From contig CCNB01000003.1 in the NCBI GenBank assembly GCA_000824785.1, positions 366,728 through 408,781 of the forward strand: a DNA stretch of 42,054 nucleotides. The letters are read 5' to 3'. Of this stretch, positions 7,535 through 14,858 are shown in pieces. Origin of the DNA: Mesorhizobium plurifarium. GTDB lineage: Bacteria; Pseudomonadota; Alphaproteobacteria; Rhizobiales; Rhizobiaceae. Each line of letters opens with the position of its first letter. Position 1 is the first letter of the stretch. The translations under genes and the position numbers were made by a program. The notes beneath the pieces were generated by a model that made no database searches, was not told the origin of the DNA, and was given only the letters and a program-made list of their open reading frames with translations.

Positions 7535-7577
7535 TTGACAGGAGCGCTTCCGGCAGTTGAATGTAATGTTATTACAT
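7535..7577 (+). promoter_or_regulatory. B12 operon promoter with metalloregulator-like palindrome
   Basis: TTGACA at 7535-7540 is a good -35 box. The expected -10 position (about 7558-7563) runs into a perfect dyad, ATGTAAT-GTT-ATTACAT at 7561-7577. A site over the -10/+1 region fits repression. AT-rich dyads of this kind recall Fur/Zur-family boxes, but I cannot assign the protein. The transcript would carry about 110 nt before the riboswitch. Confidence 0.5.
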
Positions 7578-7685
7578 ATCAGATCGAGACGAAAATGCAT
7601 CTTTTCAGGCAGGCCGCTTCAAACGGTGACAAGGTTGCGCGGAAGCCTGTTGCGACTCGCGGCCGGACAACCTACGATCGTTGCG

Positions 7686-7866
7686 TCATGGTCCCCGAGC
7701 CGCAAGGCGAGGGGTGAAAAGGGAACACGGTGAGACCTGCTTCGGGTCGAGGCCGTGGCTGCCCCCGCAACTGTGAGCGGCGAGCTCCATCCGAAACGCC
7801 ACTGGCCGGCAAGGCTGGGAAGGCGGATGGCGCAACGACCCGCGAGCCAGGAGACCTGCCATCGAC
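7686..7866 (+). promoter_or_regulatory. Cobalamin (adenosylcobalamin) riboswitch
   Basis: The segment has the conserved cobalamin aptamer elements in order: GGGTGAAAAGGGAAC with GGTG near 7712-7731, GCCCCCGCAACTGT at 7761-7774, GCCACTGG and GGGAAGGCGGATGG in the middle, and the B12 box GAGCCAGGAGACCTGCC at 7844-7860. ATGG at 7688-7691 and CCAT at 7859-7862 can close the outer stem. It precedes an importer operon and, by family precedent, turns expression off when cobalamin is bound. Confidence 0.95.
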
Positions 7867-7938
7867 ACGAGTTGACCGGACGGGGTGTGCCGGGAGGAGA
7901 CGCGGGCACCGGTCTGTCGGCCGGCTCGTCCATCATCC

Positions 7939-7967
7939 TTCCGTCGCCATTTTGGAAAGTGACGGAA
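7939..7967 (+). promoter_or_regulatory. Hairpin masking the DUF1636 ribosome binding site
   Basis: TTCCGTC (7939-7945) and GACGGAA (7961-7967) are exact complements. The 15-base loop holds the likely ribosome binding site GGAAAG (7954-7959), and the right arm ends at the base before the ATG at 7968. This fits the expression platform of a riboswitch acting on translation. Confidence 0.6.
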
Positions 7968-8348
7968 ATGTTGGACGCTTCAAGCCACCGCATCATTGTC
8001 TGTTCGCTATGCCGCGATTCCGCGACCGGGCTCAGGTCCGGCGAGGATTTGTGCGCCGACCTGCGTTCCAGGCTTGCCCAGACTTCGGCGTCGTCGTTTG
8101 CCGTCGAGACCGTCGATTGCATGGCCGGCTGTTCGCGGCCGCTGACGGTCGCCTTCAATGCGCATGGCAAGGCCGGCTATCTCTTCGGCTCCATCGACAG
8201 TGGCACGGACGTCGGCGCGCTGGTCGAATTTGCCAGGCTCTATGCTTCGCTGGCCGATGGCTGGTGCAGTTCCGACCAGCGCCCGGCGAGGCTCGCCGGC
8301 AAGATACTGGCGCGCATCCCGGCCGGGGGCAGGGAGCAGGTCCGGTGA
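7968..8348 (+). CDS. DUF1636 family metal-binding protein
   Basis: This small cytoplasmic protein of 126 residues has a four-cysteine pattern, CSLC (Cys12, Cys15) and CMAGC (Cys51, Cys55), like thioredoxin-fold [2Fe-2S] ferredoxins. DUF1636 proteins are linked to cobalamin and metal genes in alphaproteobacteria, and their role is not settled. The ATG at 7968 is preferred because the frame further upstream runs through the riboswitch. It is the first gene behind the riboswitch, and its TGA overlaps the GTG of the ATPase gene, so its expression is tied to B12 uptake. An electron-transfer or metal/corrinoid-handling role is inference. Confidence 0.85.
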   Translation: MLDASSHRIIVCSLCRDSATGLRSGEDLCADLRSRLAQTSASSFAVETVDCMAGCSRPLTVAFNAHGKAGYLFGSIDSGTDVGALVEFARLYASLADGWCSSDQRPARLAGKILARIPAGGREQVR

Positions 8349-9133
8349 GCGCGCCCCTGCTTGAAGCCCGCGCTCTTCGTGCCATGGCAAACGGCCGGAC
8401 GCTGGTCGAGGACGTCGGCCTGTCGCTGGCGGCGGGTGAGCGGCTCGCGATCATCGGCCCCAACGGCGCCGGCAAGACGACGCTGCTGCGCATGCTATGC
8501 GGTGCGCTCCGGCCGAGCGCCGGCGAGGTTCGCCTTGCCGGACGCCGGCTGGACAGGATCACCGCGGCCGAGCGGGCGCTGAGCATTGCCGTCGTCGGTC
8601 AGACGGACCAGCCGGATCCACGGCTGGCGTTGATCGACTATGTCGAGCTCGGCCGCGTCCCGCACGCCGGCCTGAGGCGCCGGCACGACGACCGCGACAT
8701 CGTCGTCGAGGCGCTGCGCCGGACCGGGCTCTTGCCGTTGCTCGCGCGCAGCATCGGTTCGCTCTCCGGTGGCGAGCGCCAGCGCGCGCAACTCGCCCGC
8801 GCCATCGCCCAGGAGCCGAAAATCCTGTTTCTCGACGAACCGACCAACCACCTGGACCCGCGCGCCCGCGGCGAGCTGCTCGAGCTGGTCGCCGCGTTCA
8901 ACATGACCGTGGTCGCCGTGCTGCACGATCTGGCCCTCGTGGCGCCCTTCGCCACGAGCATCGCAGTGATGAGCAACGCCCGGCTGCGCGCGCTGGCGCC
9001 CACACGCGACGCGCTGGCGCAGCCGCTCATCCGCGAGGTGTTCGGCATCGATGTGCTGCGCCTACGGCATCCGACCGAGGACCGCGAGCTCACCGTCTTC
9101 GATCTGCCCACGCGCGCTTCCTCGCCATCCTGA
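8345..9133 (+). CDS. ABC transporter ATP-binding protein, cobalamin/iron-siderophore type
   Basis: This 262-residue ATPase energises the importer made with the next two genes. Walker A GPNGAGKT is at residues 38-45, signature LSGGE at 140-144 and Walker B ILFLDEP at 160-166, followed by TNHLD. The family (BtuD/FecE/HmuV-like) works as a dimer on the cytoplasmic face of a FecCD-type permease. The start is GTG at 8345, overlapping the DUF1636 stop in GTGA; an ATG at 8384 would cut into the first strand. Riboswitch control makes cobalamin or a corrinoid the likely cargo. Confidence 0.92.
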   Translation: MSAPLLEARALRAMANGRTLVEDVGLSLAAGERLAIIGPNGAGKTTLLRMLCGALRPSAGEVRLAGRRLDRITAAERALSIAVVGQTDQPDPRLALIDYVELGRVPHAGLRRRHDDRDIVVEALRRTGLLPLLARSIGSLSGGERQRAQLARAIAQEPKILFLDEPTNHLDPRARGELLELVAAFNMTVVAVLHDLALVAPFATSIAVMSNARLRALAPTRDALAQPLIREVFGIDVLRLRHPTEDRELTVFDLPTRASSPS

Positions 9134-9164
9134 ACCTGCCCAACACAAACAAGGAGCATGCCCC

Positions 9165-10112
9165 GTGAAACGCCTCGCTTTGCCGTTTGCCTTCTCGCTT
9201 GTCGCCTCGGCCGCCTTCGCCTTCCCGGTCACCGTCGACAGTTGCGGCAAGCCGCTTACCTTCGACGCGCCGCCGAAGCGCGCCGTCATCCAGGATCTCA
9301 ACATGGCCGAGATGGCTTTCGCGCTGAAGCTGCAGCCGTCCATCGTCGGGCTGACCGGCATCACCGGCTGGTACAAGGTCGGGCCCGAGTTCAAGGCCGG
9401 GCAGGGCGCTATCCCCGAGCTGGCGCCGAAATATCCGACGCTCGAGAACCTCGTCGCCGTGCAGCCCGATTTCTTCTTTGCCGGCTGGTATTACGGCATG
9501 AAGCCGGGCGGCGAGGTGACGCCCGACACGCTCGCTCCGCACGGCATCAAGACGCTGGTGCTGACCGAGAGCTGCGTCCATCTCGACAAGAACCGTCCCG
9601 CCGCCTCGATGGACCTGCTTTATGGCGACGTCGAGAAGCTCGGCAAGATCTTCGGCAAGGAGGCCGAGGCCGAAAAGCTGGTCCACGGCTGGAAGGCCGA
9701 GCTCGCCGGCATCACCGCGAAAGTGGGCAACGCCAAGGGCACGCGCGTCTTCCTCTACGATTCCGGCGAGGACAAGCCCTTCACCGCCGGCAAGTTCGCC
9801 ATTCCCAACGCCATGATCGCCGCCGCGGGCGGTGAGAACATCATGGCCGACATGGCGACGAGCTGGGGCAACACCGACTGGGAGACGGTCGCCTCGCGCA
9901 ATCCGCAGTTCCTCATCCTGCTCGATTACCAGGATGGCGGCGGCTACAGGAAACTGCTCGATTTCCTCAAAGCGCATCCGGCCATGAAGGAGACCGACGC
10001 GGTCAGGAACGAGCGCTTCGTGGCGCTCCGCTACGCCGAGCTGACGCCGGGGCCCGCCAACATCGAGGCGATCGGTAAGATCGCCAGGGCCATGCATCCG
10101 GAAGCGTTTTGA
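9165..10112 (+). CDS. ABC transporter periplasmic substrate-binding protein
   Basis: This 315-residue protein has a signal peptide (VKRLALPFAFSLVASAAFA, cleavage near residue 19) and a helical-backbone binding-protein fold of the BtuF/FecB class, recognisable from RAVIQDLNMAEMAFALKL, ENLVAVQPDFFFAGWY and DTDW-like spacing near the C-terminal lobe. It should catch cobalamin or a related corrinoid in the periplasm and pass it to the permease. The start is GTG at 9165 with AAGGAG at 9151-9156. No lipobox cysteine is seen, so it is a soluble periplasmic protein. It lies between the ATPase and permease genes. Confidence 0.9.
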   Translation: MKRLALPFAFSLVASAAFAFPVTVDSCGKPLTFDAPPKRAVIQDLNMAEMAFALKLQPSIVGLTGITGWYKVGPEFKAGQGAIPELAPKYPTLENLVAVQPDFFFAGWYYGMKPGGEVTPDTLAPHGIKTLVLTESCVHLDKNRPAASMDLLYGDVEKLGKIFGKEAEAEKLVHGWKAELAGITAKVGNAKGTRVFLYDSGEDKPFTAGKFAIPNAMIAAAGGENIMADMATSWGNTDWETVASRNPQFLILLDYQDGGGYRKLLDFLKAHPAMKETDAVRNERFVALRYAELTPGPANIEAIGKIARAMHPEAF

Positions 10113-11128
10113 GACCGCGGCGCAAGCCATTCGTCCTGGCGATGGCGCTGGGTGCGATCCTGCTGGTCGCGCTCGCGCTGCTTTCGATCGCCTATGGCTC
10201 GACGCTGATCCCCTTGCGCGAGGTCGTCGGCGCGCTGGCGCATGCGGCGGGGCTTGACAGCCAGAGCCCGTCCGGCCCTGTCGGCAGCATCGTCGTCGAC
10301 CTGAGGCTGCCGCGCGCGCTCTTGGCGATCGCCGTCGGCGCCGGCCTCGGCGTCGTCGGCGCGCTGCTGCAGACGGTCACCCGCAACGACCTCGCCGACC
10401 CGTTCCTGTTCGGCCTCTCCTCGGGCGCGGCCGCCGGCGCAGTCTCCGTCATCACCGTATTCGGCGACACATTCGGCATCTGGACACTCCCGCTCGCCGC
10501 CTTCACCGGTGGCGTGCTGGCGGCGGCGATCGTGCTTCTCTTGGTGTCGCGAGTGAAGGGGCAGGGACCGGAGCGACTAATCCTTGCCGGCCTCGCCGTC
10601 TCCTTCCTGTTCACCGCCCTGACCAACTATCTCGTCTTCGCCGGCGACCAGCGCGCCGCGCACTCGGTGTTGTTCTGGACCATGGGTGGGCTCGGACTTG
10701 CCCGCTGGGACAATATCGGCCTCGCGGCGCTTGGCGCCGGCATCATCCTCGCCTACGGCCTGCGGAACCACCGCCGTTTCGATGCCTTCCTCGCCGGCGA
10801 AAGCGCCGCCGAGAGCCTCGGCGTTCCGGTGGCGAGGATGCGCCGCACGACATTCCTCGCCGCCGCCCTGGCGACCGCCATTCTCGTTGCCGTGGCCGGT
10901 GTCATCGGCTTCGTCGGCCTGATGATCCCGCATCTCGGCCGGCCGCTGGCCGGTCCGCTGCACCGGCCGCTGATAGCGACCTGCGCGCTCTTCGGCGCGA
11001 TCTTGCTCTTGGCCAGCGATCTGCTTGCCCGTACGCTTTTGCCGCCGCAGGAACTGCCGATCGGAATCATCACGAGCTCGCTTGGCGCCTTCTTCGTCGT
11101 CACCATGCTGATGCGCCGCCCGCCGTGA
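10109..11128 (+). CDS. FecCD-family ABC transporter permease
   Basis: This 339-residue polytopic membrane protein has about nine to ten hydrophobic helices and family landmarks LRLPRALLAIAVGAGLGVVG, DPFLFGLSSGAAAGA, GIGFVG-like IGFVGLMIPHLGR (the loop that contacts the ATPase) and the GIITSSLGAFFFV-like end. It forms the channel of the cobalamin-type importer. The likely start is a TTG at 10109, overlapping the preceding stop (TTGA); an ATG at 10142 would remove only the basic N-terminal tail. It is the last gene of the riboswitch operon. No TonB-dependent receptor is nearby, so outer-membrane uptake must be encoded elsewhere. Confidence 0.9.
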   Translation: MRPRRKPFVLAMALGAILLVALALLSIAYGSTLIPLREVVGALAHAAGLDSQSPSGPVGSIVVDLRLPRALLAIAVGAGLGVVGALLQTVTRNDLADPFLFGLSSGAAAGAVSVITVFGDTFGIWTLPLAAFTGGVLAAAIVLLLVSRVKGQGPERLILAGLAVSFLFTALTNYLVFAGDQRAAHSVLFWTMGGLGLARWDNIGLAALGAGIILAYGLRNHRRFDAFLAGESAAESLGVPVARMRRTTFLAAALATAILVAVAGVIGFVGLMIPHLGRPLAGPLHRPLIATCALFGAILLLASDLLARTLLPPQELPIGIITSSLGAFFVVTMLMRRPP

Positions 11129-11252
11129 TATCCCGCGCCTTTGGTACAGCCTGCCCGGCATCGATCCCACATTTCATCGATCGCTAACCGTTCCGGGCGT
11201 TGCATATCTGCCATGTCGCTTTGCCGGCTTCTGGAACAAAGCATCCTCTTGA

Positions 11253-11272
11253 ATAGTAAGCACGCTTATTAT
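11253..11272. promoter_or_regulatory. Likely MarR operator of the emrAB operon
   Basis: ATAGTAAGC-AC-GCTTATTAT is a 20-bp dyad with one mismatched pair, in an AT-rich stretch 12 bp before the MarR start. It has the size and composition of MarR-family operators controlling efflux operons. Confidence 0.65.
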
Positions 11273-11283
11273 ATGTATCGCTC

Positions 11284-11763
11284 ATGGTTTCTGATGGTAT
11301 CGACAGATTGGGGTTTCTGATCCACGACGTGCAGCGCCTTATGCGCAAGCGTTTCGAGGCGCGCGCCAGTGGATTGGGCCTTTCATCGGCGCAGTGGCGC
11401 CTGCTCGTCCGCGTCGCCAAGGAAGCGGGCGTTGCTCAGGCGCGGCTTGCCGAGCTCCTCGAAATCGAGCCGATCAGCGTCTCTCGCCTGGTCGACCGCA
11501 TGGAGGAGGGCGGCTGGATCGAGCGTCGCCAGGATGCGACCGACCGGCGCGTCCGCATGATCTTCCCGACCGAGAAAGCGAACGCGGCCTATGCCGACGT
11601 CAAAAGCCTGGCCGGCGAGGTCTATGAGGAATCGTTGACCGGGGTGTCGCCGGAGGAACGCCGCGTCCTGATCCGCGTGCTGGACACCATCGTGCAGAAT
11701 CTGACGGACGGCGAGACGTCGTCCCTGGAAAAGATCAAGAATACAGAAGGGCGGGCAGCATGA
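11284..11763 (+). CDS. MarR-family transcriptional regulator of emrAB
   Basis: This 159-residue regulator has a winged helix-turn-helix: LSSAQWRLLVRVAKEAG, then QARLAELLEIEPISVSRLVD as the recognition helix, and RRQDATDRRVRMIFPT as the wing. The C-terminal helices would form the dimer interface. MarR proteins of this position repress drug-efflux operons and release DNA when a phenolic or other toxic compound binds. Its TGA overlaps the ATG of emrA (ATGA), so regulator and pump are one transcript, and the dyad just upstream implies autoregulation. Start ATG at 11284 agrees with the family N-terminus. Confidence 0.93.
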   Translation: MVSDGIDRLGFLIHDVQRLMRKRFEARASGLGLSSAQWRLLVRVAKEAGVAQARLAELLEIEPISVSRLVDRMEEGGWIERRQDATDRRVRMIFPTEKANAAYADVKSLAGEVYEESLTGVSPEERRVLIRVLDTIVQNLTDGETSSLEKIKNTEGRAA

Positions 11764-12959
11764 ACGCGGCAGCCAAGATAGAGGACGACAACGTCACCAA
11801 GTTCGCTTCGGCGCAGCCGGTCGCGGAAGCCCCGGCGCAGCCGGCGGCCGCTCCGGTTACGACGCCGCCTGAGCCCCAACCGGCCCCGGTCGCGCCCAAG
11901 AAGAAGCGCCGCCTTGGCCGCTTCCTGTTGATGGTCGCCCTGCCGCTGGCGCTGCTTGCCGGCGGCGCGTATGTCTGGGTGACGGGCGGCCGTTATCAGG
12001 AAACCGAGAACGCCAACCTGCAGCAGGCCAGGATTTCGGTCGCCTCCGACACGGCGGGCCGTATCGTCCAGGTCGGCATCGCCGACAACCAGCTGGTCAA
12101 GCAGGGCGACCTTCTCTTTGTCATCGACCCCGAGCCTTACAGGATCGCGCTCGCCCAGGCCGATGCGGCGGTCGCCGCCGCGCGCCTCAACGTCGAGCAA
12201 CTGCGCGCCGCCTACAGCCAGGCGATGGCGCAGGAGAAGTCCGCCTCCAGCGAGGTCGACTATGCGCAGTCACAATATAACCGCGCCGCCGATCTTGCGC
12301 AGAAGGGCATCAACGCCAAGTCCTCGCTCGACCAGGCCCGCAACGACCTCGACAAGGCCAAGCAGCAGCTGGCCGTCGCGGAGCAGGGCATCGTCAGCGC
12401 CAAGGCAGCGCTCGGCGGCAATCCGGACATCGAGACCGACAAGCATCCGACCGTGATGGCGGCGCTCGCCGCGCGCGACAAGGCCGCCTACGACTTGGCG
12501 CAGACCACGGTCAAGGCGCCGGCGGACGGCATCATCTACCAGGCCGCCTCCTTCAAGGTCGGCCAGTATGTTTCGGTCGGCACGCCGCTCTTCGCGCTGG
12601 TCGAGACCGGCGATACCTGGATCGACGCCAATTTCAAGGAGACCCAGCTCACCAACATGAAGCCGGGCCAGAAAGCCGAGATCGTCGTCGACACTTATCC
12701 GGGCCGCACCTTCGAGGCGACCGTCAAGGCGATCGGCGCCGGCACCGGCGCGGAGTTCTCGCTGCTGCCTGCGCAAAACGCCACCGGCAACTGGGTCAAG
12801 GTCACGCAGCGCATTCCCGTGCGCCTGGAGTTGACCGATCCCGATGCCAAGATGGCGCTGCGCACCGGCATGAGCGCGACCGTCACCGTCGACACCGGCG
12901 TGGCGCGCGGCCTGCCGTCGATCTTCGGCCACGCCACGGCAGGGGAGCACGCGCAGTAA
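11760..12959 (+). CDS. emrA: EmrA-like multidrug efflux membrane-fusion protein
   Basis: This 399-residue periplasmic adaptor links an inner-membrane MFS pump to an outer-membrane channel. It has a proline/alanine-rich cytoplasmic N-terminus (about 45 residues), a membrane anchor (about 52-75), a split biotinyl-lipoyl-like domain (ISVASDTAGRIVQVGI and TVKAPADGIIYQ), a long alpha-hairpin of coiled-coil character (about 135-235) and a beta-barrel (DTWIDANFKETQLTNM, GQKAEIVVDTYPG). It follows MarR with a 4-bp overlap and precedes the EmrB-like transporter, although an unusual 297-bp gap separates the two partner genes. Confidence 0.92.
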   Translation: MNAAAKIEDDNVTKFASAQPVAEAPAQPAAAPVTTPPEPQPAPVAPKKKRRLGRFLLMVALPLALLAGGAYVWVTGGRYQETENANLQQARISVASDTAGRIVQVGIADNQLVKQGDLLFVIDPEPYRIALAQADAAVAAARLNVEQLRAAYSQAMAQEKSASSEVDYAQSQYNRAADLAQKGINAKSSLDQARNDLDKAKQQLAVAEQGIVSAKAALGGNPDIETDKHPTVMAALAARDKAAYDLAQTTVKAPADGIIYQAASFKVGQYVSVGTPLFALVETGDTWIDANFKETQLTNMKPGQKAEIVVDTYPGRTFEATVKAIGAGTGAEFSLLPAQNATGNWVKVTQRIPVRLELTDPDAKMALRTGMSATVTVDTGVARGLPSIFGHATAGEHAQ

Positions 12960-12964
12960 CAATA

Positions 12965-12986
12965 CGCCCCCGCGAATTCGGGGGCG
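12965..12986 (+). terminator. GC hairpin just after emrA
   Basis: CGCCCCCG (12965-12972) pairs perfectly with CGGGGGCG (12979-12986) over a 6-base loop, 5 bp after the emrA stop. There is no uridine run. It may stabilise the emrA 3' end or partly stop transcription before emrB. Confidence 0.5.
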
Positions 12987-13034
12987 GAGCAGGGGATTGG
13001 TCTGATGGGAGGAGTGGGAAGGACAAGCGTTTAA

Positions 13035-13216
13035 GATCAGCCGCTTGGCGGCGCGATCAAAACCGAAACCTTCGACACGGACCCGTCGGTCCTCAGGTTT
13101 CCGGGCGGCAGGCATCCGCTCCAACAGAGACTTTCGGTCGATGTAACCCCCACATCGATAGTCGCGTCCCACCGCGATGAGGGTCTCTCAACGGAAGGCT
13201 TTGCCGCCCGGAAGCC
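13035..13216 (+). ncRNA. Candidate structured RNA or palindromic element between emrA and emrB
   Basis: Several complementary stems lie within about 180 nt and no protein is supported. (1) GCCGC/GCGGC within 13040-13052, flanked by GATC on both sides. (2) GAAACC 13065-13070 with GGTTTC 13096-13101, enclosing GGACC 13079-13083 and GGTCC 13088-13092. (3) CCGGGCGGCA 13101-13110 with TGCCGCCCGG 13202-13211, extendable to 14 of 15 pairs. (4) Inside it, AGAGAC/GTCTCT enclosing CGATGT/ACATCG and TCGCG/CGCGA. A T5 run lies at 13228-13232 and emrB starts at 13257. It matches no riboswitch class I recognise. A mobile palindromic repeat such as a RIME- or MITE-like insert is the main alternative. Strand is assigned from the operon. 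Confidence 0.5.
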
Positions 13217-13256
13217 CAGTGTACACGTTTTTGTTACCTGCTGGAAGTTCAGCATC

Positions 13257-14789
13257 ATGAGCACGCCCGAAGCCTTCAAGGAAGTGCCGCATCGCGGACT
13301 GATCACGGTCGCGCTGATGCTGGCGACGATCATGCAGGCGCTCGACACCACGATCGCCAATGTCGCGCTGCCGACCATGACCGGCGACCTCGGCGCGTCG
13401 CCCGACAACATAAACTGGGTGCTGACCTCCTATATCGTGGCCGCGGCGATCATGACGCCGGTCACCGGCTGGCTCGCCGACCGGCTCGGCCGCAAGGAAC
13501 TGTTCCTCGCATCTGTCGTCGGATTCACCATCTTCTCCATGCTCTGCGGCCTCGCCTGGAGCCTCGAGACGATGGTGCTGTTCCGTCTGCTGCAGGGCGT
13601 GTTCGGCGCCGCCATCGTGCCGCTGTCGCAGACCTTCCTGCTCGACATCAACCCGAAGGAGCGTCATGGCCAGGCGATGGCGATCTGGGGCGCCGGCATC
13701 ATGCTCGGGCCGATCCTGGGGCCGACGCTTGGCGGCTGGCTGACGGAGAACTTCAACTGGCGCTGGGTGTTCTTCATCAACCTGCCCGTCGGCATCCTCG
13801 CCTTCCTCGGCATGGCCGCCTATCTCCCCGTCATCGCAAAGCGCGTGCGCGGCTTCGACTTCTTCGGCTTCGCCATGCTCTCGCTCGGCGTCGGCGCGTT
13901 GCAGCTTCTGCTCGACCGCGGCGGCGAGGTCGACTGGTTCAACTCGGCCGAGATCTGGATCGAGCTCGCTCTGTCGCTCACCGGCTTCTGGGTGTTCATC
14001 ATCCACACGGTGACCTCGGAGCATCCGTTCATCGACCCAAAGATCTTCCTCGATCGCAATTTCGTGACTGGGCTGGGCTTCATCTTCGTCATGGGCGTGC
14101 TGATCCTGGCCTCGATGTCGCTGTTGCCGCCGATGCTTGCCAACATCTTCGGCTATCCGACCGTGACGATCGGCGTCGTGCTGGGGCCGCGCGGCATCGG
14201 CACGATGATTTCCATGCTGGTCGTGGGCCGCATCATGCACAGGATCGACGCAAGGATCCTCGTCGCCATCGGCTTCCTGCTCACCGCGCAGTCGCTCTAC
14301 ACCATGGCGAGCTTCACGCCGCAGATGGACAACTGGCTGATCATCACCTCGGGTGTCATCCAGGGTCTCGGCATGGGCATGGTGTTCGTGCCGCTGTCGG
14401 CGGTCGCCTTCGCCACGCTCGACGCGCGCTACCGCACCGATGCCACCTCGCTGTTCAGCCTGGTGCGCAATCTGGGCTCCTCGATCGGCGTGTCCGTGGT
14501 TGCAGCCTTGATGGTGCGCAACACACAGATCAACCACACCGAGCTTTCGACCTTCATCAACCCGTACAACCCGAACCTGTGGGCCGCGTCGCCGGCAGCC
14601 GCCGCCGGCGACCCGGCGGCCCTTTCTCAGGTTGACCGTGCGGTGAATGTCCAGGCGATGATGATCTCCTACATCAACGACTTCAAAATCCTGATGGTGA
14701 TGACGCTGGTCGCGATCCCGTTCGTCATCCTGCTGCGCAAGCCGAAAGCGGCGCCGGCGGGTGGGGCGCCCGCGGCGCATATGGACTAG
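13257..14789 (+). CDS. emrB: EmrB-like DHA2-family multidrug MFS transporter
   Basis: This 510-residue inner-membrane drug/proton antiporter has about 14 hydrophobic helices. Family marks are LDTTIANVALPTM in the first helix, the motif-A loop GWLADRLGRKELF, GFTIFSMLCGLAW, and motif C in WGAGIMLGPILGPTLGGWL. With EmrA and an outer-membrane channel encoded elsewhere it should expel hydrophobic toxic compounds. The ATG at 13257 has a modest ribosome binding site (GGAAG 10 bp upstream), enclosed by GCTG/CAGC. It belongs to the MarR-emrA operon but is separated from emrA by the structured element, which may tune its level. Confidence 0.93.
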   Translation: MSTPEAFKEVPHRGLITVALMLATIMQALDTTIANVALPTMTGDLGASPDNINWVLTSYIVAAAIMTPVTGWLADRLGRKELFLASVVGFTIFSMLCGLAWSLETMVLFRLLQGVFGAAIVPLSQTFLLDINPKERHGQAMAIWGAGIMLGPILGPTLGGWLTENFNWRWVFFINLPVGILAFLGMAAYLPVIAKRVRGFDFFGFAMLSLGVGALQLLLDRGGEVDWFNSAEIWIELALSLTGFWVFIIHTVTSEHPFIDPKIFLDRNFVTGLGFIFVMGVLILASMSLLPPMLANIFGYPTVTIGVVLGPRGIGTMISMLVVGRIMHRIDARILVAIGFLLTAQSLYTMASFTPQMDNWLIITSGVIQGLGMGMVFVPLSAVAFATLDARYRTDATSLFSLVRNLGSSIGVSVVAALMVRNTQINHTELSTFINPYNPNLWAASPAAAAGDPAALSQVDRAVNVQAMMISYINDFKILMVMTLVAIPFVILLRKPKAAPAGGAPAAHMD

Positions 14790-14813
14790 GACCGCCACGC
14801 CGGTTGGTCCTAG
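14786..14813 (+). terminator. Hairpin overlapping the emrB stop
   Basis: CTAGGACC (14786-14793) and GGTCCTAG (14806-14813) are exact complements around a 12-base loop. The left arm contains the emrB stop codon. The likely role is the transcript end of the efflux operon; no uridine run follows. Confidence 0.55.
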
Positions 14814-14858
14814 ATCACAGCCGGGACAAGCTGCATCGTTCCAGCGTTGAGCGGTCGG

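Noticed and set aside
7755..7967. In-frame 5' extension of the DUF1636 gene
   Set aside because: It overlaps the cobalamin riboswitch and B12 box, and the family domain starts at the ATG at 7968.
13035..13216. Mini-ykkC (guanidine) or another efflux-linked riboswitch
   Set aside because: The paired hairpin loops lack the ACGR tetraloop pattern, and I see no TPP, FMN or SAM-II consensus; left as an unassigned structured element.
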